Positions 14,896-22,186 of a stretch of DNA of 24,975 nt are shown piece after piece; within the stretch, counting starts at the first letter, position 1, and every line of letters starts with the position of its first letter. Source of the stretch: an uncultured Wenzhouxiangella sp. (GTDB lineage: Bacteria; Pseudomonadota; Gammaproteobacteria; Xanthomonadales; Wenzhouxiangellaceae); contig CALEIM010000189.1 in assembly GCA_937876395.1 (NCBI GenBank), forward strand, positions 1 through 24,975. The letters run 5' to 3'. The position numbers and the translations under genes were made by a program. The notes under the pieces were generated by a model. That model saw only the letters and a list, made by a program, of their open reading frames with translations, was not told the DNA's origin and did no database searches.

Positions 14896-16287
14896 ATGAA
14901 CAAATTATTGACAGTCTGCACTGGCTTGCTGCTGCTGGCCCTGGCTTCCACGGCATCGGCCCAATCACTACCCATCAGTTACCAGGGCCAGCTATTGAAC
15001 AACGGCCAGCCCTGGACGGGTACGGCTGACCTGGAGTTTGAGCTGTTTTTTGATGAAGACGGGACTGCCTCAGCCGGCGTGTACTCAAGCGCCAACCATC
15101 CGGTAAACAATGGCCTGTTCCAGGCTCAGCTCAGCTTCGATGTTCGACGTGGGGCCAGCGAACGTGGTTCACCGGAACTCGAAATGCCGACGATGTACCT
15201 GGAAATCACGGTCGATGGCCAGCGACTGTCACCGCGGCAGCCGATCACGGCCGTGCCGTTGGCCTGGGCTTCTGCTTTTACCGAGTTTGCCTTCCACGCT
15301 GAGTCTGCCGACCACGCTCAGACGGCCGACCACGCTCAGACGGCCGCCGCCCCCTGGGCAATAAACGGCAATGACCTGTTGTACATGGGCGGCCGCGTTG
15401 GTATCGGTCGCACACCTGATGATTATTTCGTTGTGGACTCCGGATTGGACCAGCAGGATGACGATTACGGCTTCGGCACCGGTGCGCTGCGCGTGATGGT
15501 GCGCCAGCCCGGTACGGGCACCGGGCTGACCAAGCTTCGCGTACTGGGCAACGGCGGTGTTGCCATCGGCAACAGCTACAACTCCAGCGGGGTGCCGGTA
15601 GACGGCCTGCGCGTACAAGGAGATACGCGCCTGAGTTCGGCGCTTCAGGTCAACGGCGCTACCGATTTGCAAAATGATCTGCACGTGCATGGAGACACCC
15701 AGCTGGACTCTCATTTACGCGTTGAGGGCGTCGCGCGGTTTCAAAATCAGGTGGTCATCGAAAGCAACGCTTTCTTTAAAGGGCCCGTTGTTGCCGCAAA
15801 CTTTGTTGAAGGCGCCGTCATTATCCAGCAGCTCGGCGCAACCGGGGGAACCCCACTGTGTCGCAATAGCCAGAATTTCATCAGTTTTTGCTCAAGCAGC
15901 GCCCGCTACAAAGACAACGTCACCGATCTGGACCAGGCTGGCGATCTGATCGGCAAGCTGCGGGCGGTGAATTTCCGCTGGACCGACAGCGGACGTGAGG
16001 ACATCGGCCTGATCGCCGAGGAAGTCGCTGAAATCGAGCCCCGTCTGGCCACCTACGACGATGAGGGCACGGTTGAGGGTGTGAACTACCGGCACCTCGC
16101 CGCCGTGCTGGTCGCGGCCTTCCAGGAGCAACAGTCTGCCAGCACAGCCATGCAGAGTGCTCATCAGGCTGAAATCGCCGCCTTGCGCGCGGAGCTTGAT
16201 GCAGAGCGCCAGAACATCGCTGAACGCCTGGCCATGCTGGAGCTGCTGGTGGCCGGGGAGCAGCATCTGGCCGGTGGTCAGCCATGA
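14896..16287 (+). CDS. Exported protein with C-terminal S74 intramolecular chaperone (tail-fiber type) domain
   Basis: A predicted secreted or surface protein of 463 residues from ATG 14896. It has a signal peptide (cleavage near ASA-QS, residue 22). An N-terminal beta domain follows, starting LPISYQGQLLNNGQPW and ending LSPRQPITAVPLAWA (about 23-125), a form frequent in exported bacterial S74 proteins. Next come an alanine/histidine linker with ADHAQT repeats and a region of short repeated beta units (RVQGDTRL, HVHGDTQL, RVEGVARF) that suggests a beta-helical fibre. The C-terminal S74 domain contains SSARYKDN; Ser334 lies five residues before Lys339, matching the self-cleavage Ser-Lys spacing of phage endosialidase chaperones. 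A final coiled coil (about 420-455) would hold a trimer. The next gene overlaps it by ATGA. Confidence 0.88.
   Translation: MNKLLTVCTGLLLLALASTASAQSLPISYQGQLLNNGQPWTGTADLEFELFFDEDGTASAGVYSSANHPVNNGLFQAQLSFDVRRGASERGSPELEMPTMYLEITVDGQRLSPRQPITAVPLAWASAFTEFAFHAESADHAQTADHAQTAAAPWAINGNDLLYMGGRVGIGRTPDDYFVVDSGLDQQDDDYGFGTGALRVMVRQPGTGTGLTKLRVLGNGGVAIGNSYNSSGVPVDGLRVQGDTRLSSALQVNGATDLQNDLHVHGDTQLDSHLRVEGVARFQNQVVIESNAFFKGPVVAANFVEGAVIIQQLGATGGTPLCRNSQNFISFCSSSARYKDNVTDLDQAGDLIGKLRAVNFRWTDSGREDIGLIAEEVAEIEPRLATYDDEGTVEGVNYRHLAAVLVAAFQEQQSASTAMQSAHQAEIAALRAELDAERQNIAERLAMLELLVAGEQHLAGGQP
15307..15342 (+). repeat. 18-bp tandem repeat (two exact copies)
   Basis: The 18-base unit GCCGACCACGCTCAGACG occurs at 15307-15324 and again at 15325-15342, with degenerate flanks. 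It encodes two ADHAQT hexapeptides in the linker before the fibre region. Unit number could vary between strains. Confidence 0.9.
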
Positions 16288-16598
16288 AAGCCCTGCTGTG
16301 CGCGCTGCTGCTGGCCTGTGCCTGTACCGCGCAGGCCGGCAGCGAATGGTCTGTCCCCTGGTACAGCGTTGACGCCGGTGGCTTGATCAACACGGCTGCC
16401 GTGACAGACTTGGCCGGGCAGGACAAGCCGGCGATCGCCTCCGCCGGAGGCGCCTGGCAACTGTCCGGCACGGTCGGTCAGCCCGACGCGACCAGCACCA
16501 ATGCCCACAGCGGCGGCGCCTGGGCACTGACCGGCGGGTTCTGGAGCTGGCTGGCCAAATACGTGGACAGCTTGTTCAGCGACCGCTTTGAAGGCTAA
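16284..16598 (+). CDS. Small secreted protein with GGAWxLSGTVGQPDA-type repeat and FSDRFEG tail
   Basis: A 104-residue protein of unknown function. The signal peptide MKALLCALLLACACTAQA probably ends before GS; the cysteines at 12 and 14 give a poor lipobox. The mature part has YSVDAGGLINTA and GGAWQLSGTVGQPDA, then GGAWALTGGFW, a glycine-rich beta motif I recall from exported bacterial proteins. The last residues are LFSDRFEG. Its start ATGA overlaps the S74 gene's stop, so the two are translated together and the product may act with the S74 protein at the surface. That link is an inference from context. Confidence 0.8.
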   Translation: MKALLCALLLACACTAQAGSEWSVPWYSVDAGGLINTAAVTDLAGQDKPAIASAGGAWQLSGTVGQPDATSTNAHSGGAWALTGGFWSWLAKYVDSLFSDRFEG

Positions 16599-16608
16599 AA
16601 GGGCGGTT

Positions 16609-16637
16609 CAACCCGGCATCCACGGGGTGCCGGGTTG
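16609..16637 (+). other. Strong hairpin without U-tract after the secreted-protein pair
   Basis: CAACCCGGCA (16609-16618) pairs perfectly with TGCCGGGTTG (16628-16637); the inner bases TCC/GGG extend it to 13 pairs around ACG. It lies 10 bases after the stop codon. Since no T-run follows, it may be a 3' stabiliser or a weak terminator. Confidence 0.5.
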
Positions 16638-16663
16638 ACAGTGCGCAGGCCGCGCTTTTGAAG

Positions 16664-16692
16664 TTGCCGCGAGCTGCAAGCTGAGTCATACT
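16664..16692 (+). promoter_or_regulatory. Candidate promoter of the first methyltransferase gene
   Basis: TTGCCG (16664-16669) and CATACT (16687-16692) have a 17-base spacer, each matching four of six consensus bases. The -10 lies 64 bases before ATG 16756. Confidence 0.35.
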
Positions 16693-16755
16693 GAAGTTTG
16701 CTGCGGTAGTGCGCCGCTTCCTGGTCTGTTTATCAATCGAGTGCTGAGGAAAAGC

Positions 16756-17508
16756 ATGTCTGAATTGCTGGAGCAAGTTCGCGCGCGAGAATGGTTCTAT
16801 GACTTTGAGCTTCCGGACGGCAGCCGCACCACCACCTACCACGACGGTCAACTAAGCGCTATTCACACGACGCGCTGGCGGATGCTCAAGGCGTGTCTGG
16901 ATTCTGTGTTTCCGAATGGTCTGGGCCATATCAACGCGCTTGATCTGGCCTCGCATCAGGGCTGGTTTGCGGCTCAATTGGCCCAGGCTGGGGCAGGTAA
17001 AGTTCACGGGATCGAGGCGCGCGCCAGCCATATTGAAGACAGCCGACTGATCAGCCAGGTGCTGGCTCTGGGCAATGTACGTTTTACGCAAAGCGATGTG
17101 TTTGACCTTGACCCGCAAACGCTCGGCCGTCACGAGCTGGTACTGATGTTTGGCCTGCTCTATCACGTTGAAAATCCGGTCGGCGCACTGCGTCTGGCGC
17201 GCAATCTGTGCAACGGCTTGTGCGTCATCGAAACCCAGATCGTGCCGGGCATGAATGGCATGGTCGATTTTGGCAGCTATCGCTTTGTCCGCCCGCTGCG
17301 CGGTTCATTCGGAATCGTTGATGAAACAGAAGAAACGCATGGCCCGGAGACTGGTGTTACCGGCATTTGTCTGGTTCCCAGCCTGGAGGCCCTGATGTGG
17401 CTGCTGGACAAGGTCGGCTTCAGCCGCGCCGAAGTTCTCCCCCCCCCCATTGATGCCTATGAGCAGCTACTGTACGGCAAGCGCGTGATGGTTGCTGCCC
17501 ATGTCTGA
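16756..17508 (+). CDS. Class I SAM-dependent methyltransferase with an in-frame C10 tract
   Basis: A 250-residue cytoplasmic methyltransferase of unknown substrate. Motif I is ALDLASHQGWFAAQLA (about 61-76), the acidic residue of motif II is in VHGIEARA, and VLMFGLLYHVENP (about 129-141) recalls the wobble-uridine CmoB/mo5U34-like group; the later IETQIVPG fits motif VI. ATG 16756 is preceded by GAGGA at 16746-16750 with 5 bases spacing, and an upstream in-frame GTG (16741) lies before that site and is rejected. Ten consecutive C bases (17439-17448) encode Pro229-231 near the C-terminus. Loss or gain of one C would replace the last about 20 residues. A second methyltransferase follows. Confidence 0.88.
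   Translation: MSELLEQVRAREWFYDFELPDGSRTTTYHDGQLSAIHTTRWRMLKACLDSVFPNGLGHINALDLASHQGWFAAQLAQAGAGKVHGIEARASHIEDSRLISQVLALGNVRFTQSDVFDLDPQTLGRHELVLMFGLLYHVENPVGALRLARNLCNGLCVIETQIVPGMNGMVDFGSYRFVRPLRGSFGIVDETEETHGPETGVTGICLVPSLEALMWLLDKVGFSRAEVLPPPIDAYEQLLYGKRVMVAAHV
17439..17448 (+). repeat. Poly-C tract, 10 bases, within a methyltransferase gene
   Basis: Ten C residues in a row inside the coding sequence, in frame as LPPP-ID. Runs of this length are prone to slipped-strand mispairing and are uncommon by chance in coding DNA, even at this GC content. Confidence 0.95.
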
Positions 17509-17564
17509 CTTTTACCGTCAACGATCCCGGTAACAAGCCTTTTCCCCATCTGGATCTATTTTTC

Positions 17565-18355
17565 ATGCCGCAAAACAGCCATTATCAAAAAGACAGGGAC
17601 TACCATGACATCATCGCAGATGAGTATGAGGGTGTAGTCAATGAGCCCCGGAGTTATGCGAATAACCTATTGTTTGAGCCGCTCCTTAGACAAATAACCC
17701 CCCCCCAGTGGATGACTTTCTTGATTTGGGTTGTGGCACCGGTCAGATGATCGCTCGGGTTGGTAAGAGGTTTCGTCCATCAAATGTGGTTGCGGTGGAT
17801 CATAGCCAGGAAATGCTGACCCAAGCGCGTGCGAATACACGAGATCTTGACCTGAATAATATTGAGTTTGTTCAGTCAGATCTGATCCGATTCCTTCAGG
17901 ATACAGACGCCAAATTTTCCCTGATCAGCTGTGTTGGTGTGTTGCATCATCTTTTATTGGAAGACGTGGATGCAGTGCTGGCAAGTTGCCGTAATAGATT
18001 GAAGAAAGACGGCTACTTGCTGGTTGCCGAGCCGGAAATTACCAAAAGACTTACAAATCCATCCAGATCGCTCGCATGGTGGAACTCGAGGTCTGTTTTT
18101 CGGGGCCGATCCTATCGGAAGTTTGCTGTGGATCCCGATGAACATCCGTTGCAGCAGGGTCAGCTGAGTCGACTGCTGCTGCAGTCAGGGTATCGGCTGG
18201 TAGCAGAAAGTCGTGGCGTTGAGGCTTTTCCCTGGAATGATCCACCCTCTCTTCTGGATCGGCTGGTCATACGTCTGGTCCAGGCGTCGTGCAAAAAGGA
18301 CGGCTTTGTGGTAGCCGCTTTGGCCAAGCCGCAGGAGTTGCCAGTCGGGAAATAA
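17565..18355 (+). pseudogene. Class I SAM-dependent methyltransferase, frameshifted at a C9 tract
   Basis: Two pieces of one methyltransferase in different frames. Frame 1 runs from ATG 17565 (MPQNSHYQKDRDYHDIIAD) through TP-P to a premature stop at 17750. The other frame runs from the tract (PPPVDDFLDLGCGTGQMIAR) to the stop at 18355. They meet at nine C residues (17698-17706). One additional C gives an uninterrupted 263-residue protein with motif I DLGCGTG (about 54-60), AVDHSQEM (motif II), LISCVGVLHHL (motif IV) and GYLLVAEPEI (motif VI). The N-terminal helix typical of such enzymes is in the first piece, so this is one gene and not two. Base use is AT-richer than in the neighbours. It may be an OFF state of a phase-variable gene, a decayed gene or a sequencing error. 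The substrate is unknown. Confidence 0.85.
17698..17706 (+). repeat. Poly-C tract, 9 bases, at the frameshift
   Basis: The nine C residues mark the frame change of the second methyltransferase. A tract of 10 would read I-T-P-P-P-V-D-D and restore the frame. This is the same C10 context seen in the upstream gene. Confidence 0.95.
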
Positions 18356-18365
18356 ACACCAGCGG

Positions 18366-18391
18366 CCTGGGCCGGATGGCGTTTGCCCAGG
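18366..18391 (+). other. Hairpin after the second methyltransferase
   Basis: CCTGGGC (18366-18372) pairs with GCCCAGG (18385-18391) around 12 bases. It is followed by the moderately T-rich TCGTTCTATTTGC, so it is at best a weak terminator before rnr. Confidence 0.3.
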
Positions 18392-18451
18392 TCGTTCTAT
18401 TTGCTGGTTTTGCTGGAGGTTGTGTCAGGTGTCCTTGCCGGGGGAAGTACA

Positions 18452-20599
18452 ATGCCGCCAATGGAAAAAAACAAATCACCTGAAATTTCGCGCAAACAGA
18501 TTCGCAGTGCCATCGAGGAGGCCGGTCGGCCGGTGACTCGGCGGCAGCTTTCTGATCTGTTTGATCTCGACAAGCCGCGCTCCGATGAGCTGCTTCGGCC
18601 GGTGCTGATGGCCATGGTTGCCGCCGGCGAGCTGTTCAAGAATCGGCGTGCGGCCTACGGCCTGCCTGAGCAGGCAAACCTGGTCAGTGGCCGCATCAGC
18701 GCCCACCCCGACGGGTTTGGTTTTGTCATCCCCGATGAAGGGGACGATGACCTGTATCTGGCACCGCGCCAGATGCGTCAGGTGATGAACGATGACCGGG
18801 TGCTGGCTGCGGTCTCGGCCGTTGATCGACGCGGTCGCAAGGAAGGGGCCGTCGTCAAGGTGCTGGAGCGCGCTCACAGCCAGGTGGCCGGGCGACTGTT
18901 GATCGAGTCCGGCGTGGCCATGGTGGTGCCCGATGATCCGCGCCTGACCCAGGACATCCTCATTCCCGCAAACCGGATAGGCCAGGCCGGGCCGGGCCAG
19001 ATTGTGGTGGCGCGCATTGAAAAGCCGCCAACGCTGGAGCGCGGCGCGGTCGGCGAGATCATCGCGGTGCTCGGGCACGCCGACGAGCCGGGCATTGCCA
19101 CCGATATCGCGGTCTACAGCTATCAACTGCCCTGGGAGTTTCCTGAAGAGGTCATTGCGCAGGCAGAGCAGTTCGGCGCTGAGGTTGATCCGGAAACGGC
19201 CGCACAGCGACATGATCTGCGTGAGCTGCCGCTGGTGACCATCGACGGCGCCGATGCGCGCGATTTTGACGATGCGGTGTTTGCCGAACCGCATGGCGAT
19301 GGCTTCCGGGTGATGGTGGCGATTGCCGATGTGGCCGAATACGTGCAGCCCGGGCAGCCGCTGGATACGGAAGCGGAAAAACGCGGCACGTCGGTCTATT
19401 TTCCCGATCGGGTTATTCCGATGCTGCCGGAGGCTCTGTCGAACGGCCTGTGCTCGCTCAACCCGCAGCTTGACCGGCTGTGCATGGTGTGCGAGATGCG
19501 CATTGACGCCAGCGGCAAAGTGCTTTCCAGCCGTTTCCGGGAGGCGCTGATGCGCTCCCATGCGCGCCTGACCTATGACCAGGTGCAGCGCATCATGGAA
19601 GCGGGCGATCCGGAGCTGCGCAAGCGCTTTGATCACGTCATGCCCAACCTGCAGGCTTTGTATTCTGTCTTCCGGCTGCTGCTGCGCCGGCGCGAACGGC
19701 GTGGCGCACTGGATTTTGATTCCCAGCAGGCGTACTTCGAGTTCGATACCAAGGGGCAGGTGGCCAATATTCGCCTGCAGGAGCGCCACGACGCGCACCG
19801 TTTGATCGAAGAGCTGATGGTGGCCGCCAATGTCGAGGCCGCCAAGTTTGTTGGTCGTGGCAAGCTGCCAATGCTCTATCGGGTGCATGAGCCGCCGCCG
19901 GCTGACAAGCTTGAATCACTCGAAGAGTTTCTGCGCTTCAGCGGTGTTCAGGTCAAATGGTCGGACAAGCCCGATCCGCGCCAGTATGCCGATATCCAGA
20001 ACAAGCTGGTTGGAAAGCCGAACGAGTCGCTGGTCAATGCCCAGCTTCTGCGCAGTTTGAGCATGGCCGTCTATCAGCCGGAAAACCTGGGGCATTTCGG
20101 GCTGGCGTTGGAGCACTATGCGCATTTCACCTCGCCGATCCGGCGCTACCCCGATCTGCTGCTGCATCGAGCGATCAAGCATTTGATCAGAAAAGGCGAG
20201 CCTGGCAGGTTTCACTACGGCGTCTCGCGCATGGAAGAGCTTGGCCGGCACTGTTCATGGACGGAGCGACGGGCCGAGGAGGCTGCGCGTGATGTCGATG
20301 AGCGTCTCAAATGCCAGTTCATGCTGCGTCATGTCGGTGACGAATTTGACGGCATCGTCAGCGGCGTGACCGGCTTCGGGCTGTTTGTGGAACTCGATGG
20401 CATGGCCGTCAGCGGACTGGCGCATATTTCCGTGCTGCCCAATGACTATTACGACTTCGATCCGGTCGGCTCCCGACTGGTTGGCAAGCGCAGCGGGCGA
20501 ATCTATCGTTTGGCGGACGCCGTCCGGGTGGAAGTGATTGCCGTCAATCTGGAAGAGCGCAAGATCGACTTTCGCATGGTTGAGAAAGTTGACGATTGA
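18452..20599 (+). CDS. rnr: Ribonuclease R
   Basis: 3'-to-5' exoribonuclease that degrades structured RNA and takes part in rRNA and tmRNA quality control. From ATG 18452 (behind GGGGGAA, 6 bases spacing) it has 715 residues. It shows a winged-helix N-terminus with ISRKQIRSAIEEAGRPVTRR, cold-shock domains with HPDGFGFVIP, the RNB catalytic domain with DGADARDFDDAVF (Asp265, 268, 271, 273 and 274 of the acidic cluster) and HFTSPIRRYPDLLLHR, and a C-terminal S1 domain with DGIVSGVTGFGLFVEL. E. coli RNase R has 813 residues; this one ends at DFRMVEKVDD just after S1 and lacks the usual Lys-rich basic tail. rlmB follows after 138 bases, the classic rnr-rlmB neighbourhood. Confidence 0.96.
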   Translation: MPPMEKNKSPEISRKQIRSAIEEAGRPVTRRQLSDLFDLDKPRSDELLRPVLMAMVAAGELFKNRRAAYGLPEQANLVSGRISAHPDGFGFVIPDEGDDDLYLAPRQMRQVMNDDRVLAAVSAVDRRGRKEGAVVKVLERAHSQVAGRLLIESGVAMVVPDDPRLTQDILIPANRIGQAGPGQIVVARIEKPPTLERGAVGEIIAVLGHADEPGIATDIAVYSYQLPWEFPEEVIAQAEQFGAEVDPETAAQRHDLRELPLVTIDGADARDFDDAVFAEPHGDGFRVMVAIADVAEYVQPGQPLDTEAEKRGTSVYFPDRVIPMLPEALSNGLCSLNPQLDRLCMVCEMRIDASGKVLSSRFREALMRSHARLTYDQVQRIMEAGDPELRKRFDHVMPNLQALYSVFRLLLRRRERRGALDFDSQQAYFEFDTKGQVANIRLQERHDAHRLIEELMVAANVEAAKFVGRGKLPMLYRVHEPPPADKLESLEEFLRFSGVQVKWSDKPDPRQYADIQNKLVGKPNESLVNAQLLRSLSMAVYQPENLGHFGLALEHYAHFTSPIRRYPDLLLHRAIKHLIRKGEPGRFHYGVSRMEELGRHCSWTERRAEEAARDVDERLKCQFMLRHVGDEFDGIVSGVTGFGLFVELDGMAVSGLAHISVLPNDYYDFDPVGSRLVGKRSGRIYRLADAVRVEVIAVNLEERKIDFRMVEKVDD

Positions 20600-20620
20600 G
20601 AAAGCCTTGGTTCTTTGCTG

Positions 20621-20652
20621 CTTTGCGATTCAAAGGGTTTGATTGAAAACCC
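20621..20652 (+). other. Two competing small hairpins between rnr and rlmB
   Basis: CTTTG/CAAAG (20621-20635, loop CGATT) and GGGTTT/AAACCC (20635-20652, loop GATTGA) share base 20635, so only one forms fully. No T-tract follows. They could be weak termination or stability elements. Nothing else was seen in the 20600-20737 gap. Confidence 0.25.
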
Positions 20653-20737
20653 GAAATTCCACCGCAAGCCGACTCGCCATAGCGACAGACTTTGGCTTTT
20701 CAAATCGGTGTCAATCTGCGCAGTATGAGGAAATCGT

Positions 20738-21472
20738 ATGAGTCGTGAACTGGCGATGGGCATCAATGCGGTCGAAGGGCTGGTCAGACATGCGCCTGAA
20801 CGTGTGGTGCGCGTGTGGATTCGGCCCTCTCATGGGCGTCTGGAGCAGCTTGAGGCGACCTTGCGCAAGGCGGGCATCAGCATCGAACACGCCGATGGCA
20901 GAAGCCTGGATCGAATGGCCGGAAAAATTCCACACCAGGGTGTTGTTGCCGAATTTCAGCCGCGCCGGCCGGGCGACGATCGCCGCCTGGCCGAACTGCT
21001 TGAAGACGTCGATGGGCAGGCCCTGTTTTTGGTGCTTGATGGAGTGCAGGATCCAGGCAACCTCGGCGCCTGCCTGAGAACGGCGGCCGCTGCCAACGTT
21101 CGTGCGGTGATTGTTCCGCGCGATCGGGCGGTGGGTTTGACGCCGGCGGCGCGCCGAGCCGCTGCCGGTGCGGCTGAGCACGTCGAACTGATCATCGTCA
21201 CCAACCTGGCCCGTGCGCTCCGTCTGTTGGCCGATTACGGCGTATGGCGAGTGGGTCTGGTCGCCGGCAGCGGCAAGCGCTTGTTCGCCGCCCGTTTGGA
21301 CGGCGCACTGGCCGTGGTACTTGGCGGTGAGCAGGGTGGATTACGCCGCCTGACGCGCGAGCACTGCGACGAGCTGGCTGAAATCCCCATGCCGGGTGCC
21401 ATCGACAGCCTCAACGTATCGGTAGCCGCCGGCATCGCCCTGTTTTCTGCGCTGGATAAAAGGCCGGATTGA
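20738..21472 (+). CDS. rlmB: 23S rRNA (guanosine-2'-O-)-methyltransferase RlmB
   Basis: SPOUT-fold enzyme that 2'-O-methylates G2251 of 23S rRNA in the P-loop; 244 residues (E. coli 243). The N-terminal L30e-like substrate-binding domain has GINAVEGLVRHAPERVV, and the central HQGVVAEF is typical. The knotted SPOUT domain has LDGVQDPGNLGACLRTA (motif 1), VLGGEQGGLRRL (motif 2) and IPMPGAIDSLNVSVAAGIAL (motif 3). GAGGAAA lies 7 bases before ATG 20738. The stop TGA overlaps the next gene's ATG by one base (TGATG). Confidence 0.97.
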   Translation: MSRELAMGINAVEGLVRHAPERVVRVWIRPSHGRLEQLEATLRKAGISIEHADGRSLDRMAGKIPHQGVVAEFQPRRPGDDRRLAELLEDVDGQALFLVLDGVQDPGNLGACLRTAAAANVRAVIVPRDRAVGLTPAARRAAAGAAEHVELIIVTNLARALRLLADYGVWRVGLVAGSGKRLFAARLDGALAVVLGGEQGGLRRLTREHCDELAEIPMPGAIDSLNVSVAAGIALFSALDKRPD

Positions 21473-22050
21473 TGAAAGAACAGCGCCTCGGGTTTCGGGT
21501 TGATCTGCCGGGCTGGATCAGCGGCTTTCAGGAGCAGCTGCCGGGCCGGCTCGATTCGCCCGAGGAACGCATGGCGGTCGCCATTCGTCTGGCCGAACTG
21601 AACGTCGAGCAGCGCAGTGGCGGGCCGTTTGCCGCTCTGGTCGTCGCCGAAGCTTCCGGCGAGGTGATCGCGCTGGGCGTCAATCGGGTTGAACCCCAGC
21701 ACTGCTCGGCAGCGCATGCAGAAATCGTCGCACTCAGCCTGGCACAGCGCCTTATGGGCACATGGAATCTGGCCGACACACCGCTCGGCCGTCTGCAGCT
21801 GGTCACGTCCTGTGAACCCTGTGCGATGTGTCTGGGCGCGATCCCCTGGTCGGGCGTGCGCTCGCTGCTGTGCGGAGCAACCAAGGCAGATGCCGAGATG
21901 ACCGGGTTTGATGAAGGTGAGCGGCCGACCGATTGGTGTGAAAGCCTGGAGCGGCGCGGGATACAGGTTCGAACCGCTGTGCTCAGGGTACCGGCGGCCC
22001 GCGTGCTGGAGCGCTATGCCAGCGGCAAGCGCACTATCTACAACCCTTAA
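21472..22050 (+). CDS. Nucleoside deaminase (CDA-fold, guanine/tRNA-adenosine deaminase-like)
   Basis: Zinc-dependent deaminase of the cytidine-deaminase superfamily; 192 residues. Zinc ligands are His82 in AAHAEIVAL (with Glu84 as proton shuttle) and Cys117 and Cys120 in SCEPCAMCLGAI. The substrate cannot be set from sequence. The PCAMC motif and length fit the guanine deaminase/nucleobase group at least as well as the tRNA enzyme TadA; tadA would normally be elsewhere. It starts at ATG 21472, overlapping the rlmB stop by one base, so it is probably cotranslated. Confidence 0.9.
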   Translation: MKEQRLGFRVDLPGWISGFQEQLPGRLDSPEERMAVAIRLAELNVEQRSGGPFAALVVAEASGEVIALGVNRVEPQHCSAAHAEIVALSLAQRLMGTWNLADTPLGRLQLVTSCEPCAMCLGAIPWSGVRSLLCGATKADAEMTGFDEGERPTDWCESLERRGIQVRTAVLRVPAARVLERYASGKRTIYNP

Positions 22051-22116
22051 GCGCGCCCCGACTACGGCGGAGTTGATGAATCGATGCTGCCGGGCTGCAA
22101 CCTGTGCTGGCGGAGC

Positions 22117-22149
22117 AATAAAAAAACCGGGGCCGTGTGGGCCCCGGTT
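22117..22149 (-). terminator. Rho-independent terminator of the DUF4168 gene
   Basis: AACCGGGGCC (22125-22134) pairs perfectly with GGCCCCGGTT (22140-22149) around GTGTG. Read on the minus strand it is followed by a run of seven T residues (complement of 22120-22126), 38 bases after the DUF4168 stop. On the plus strand there is no T-tract, though the hairpin could still slow transcription from the deaminase. Confidence 0.9.
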
Positions 22150-22186
22150 GATCAGCTTCGGTTCCGGCCAGAGGCGGGGTAAGCGC

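Noticed and set aside
16635..16640. A perfect TTGACA -35 hexamer
   Set aside because: No -10-like sequence lies 15-19 bases downstream.
17565..17750. The first piece as an independent 61-residue protein
   Set aside because: Its last residues are out of frame with the homologous continuation; the pieces join at the C tract into one methyltransferase.
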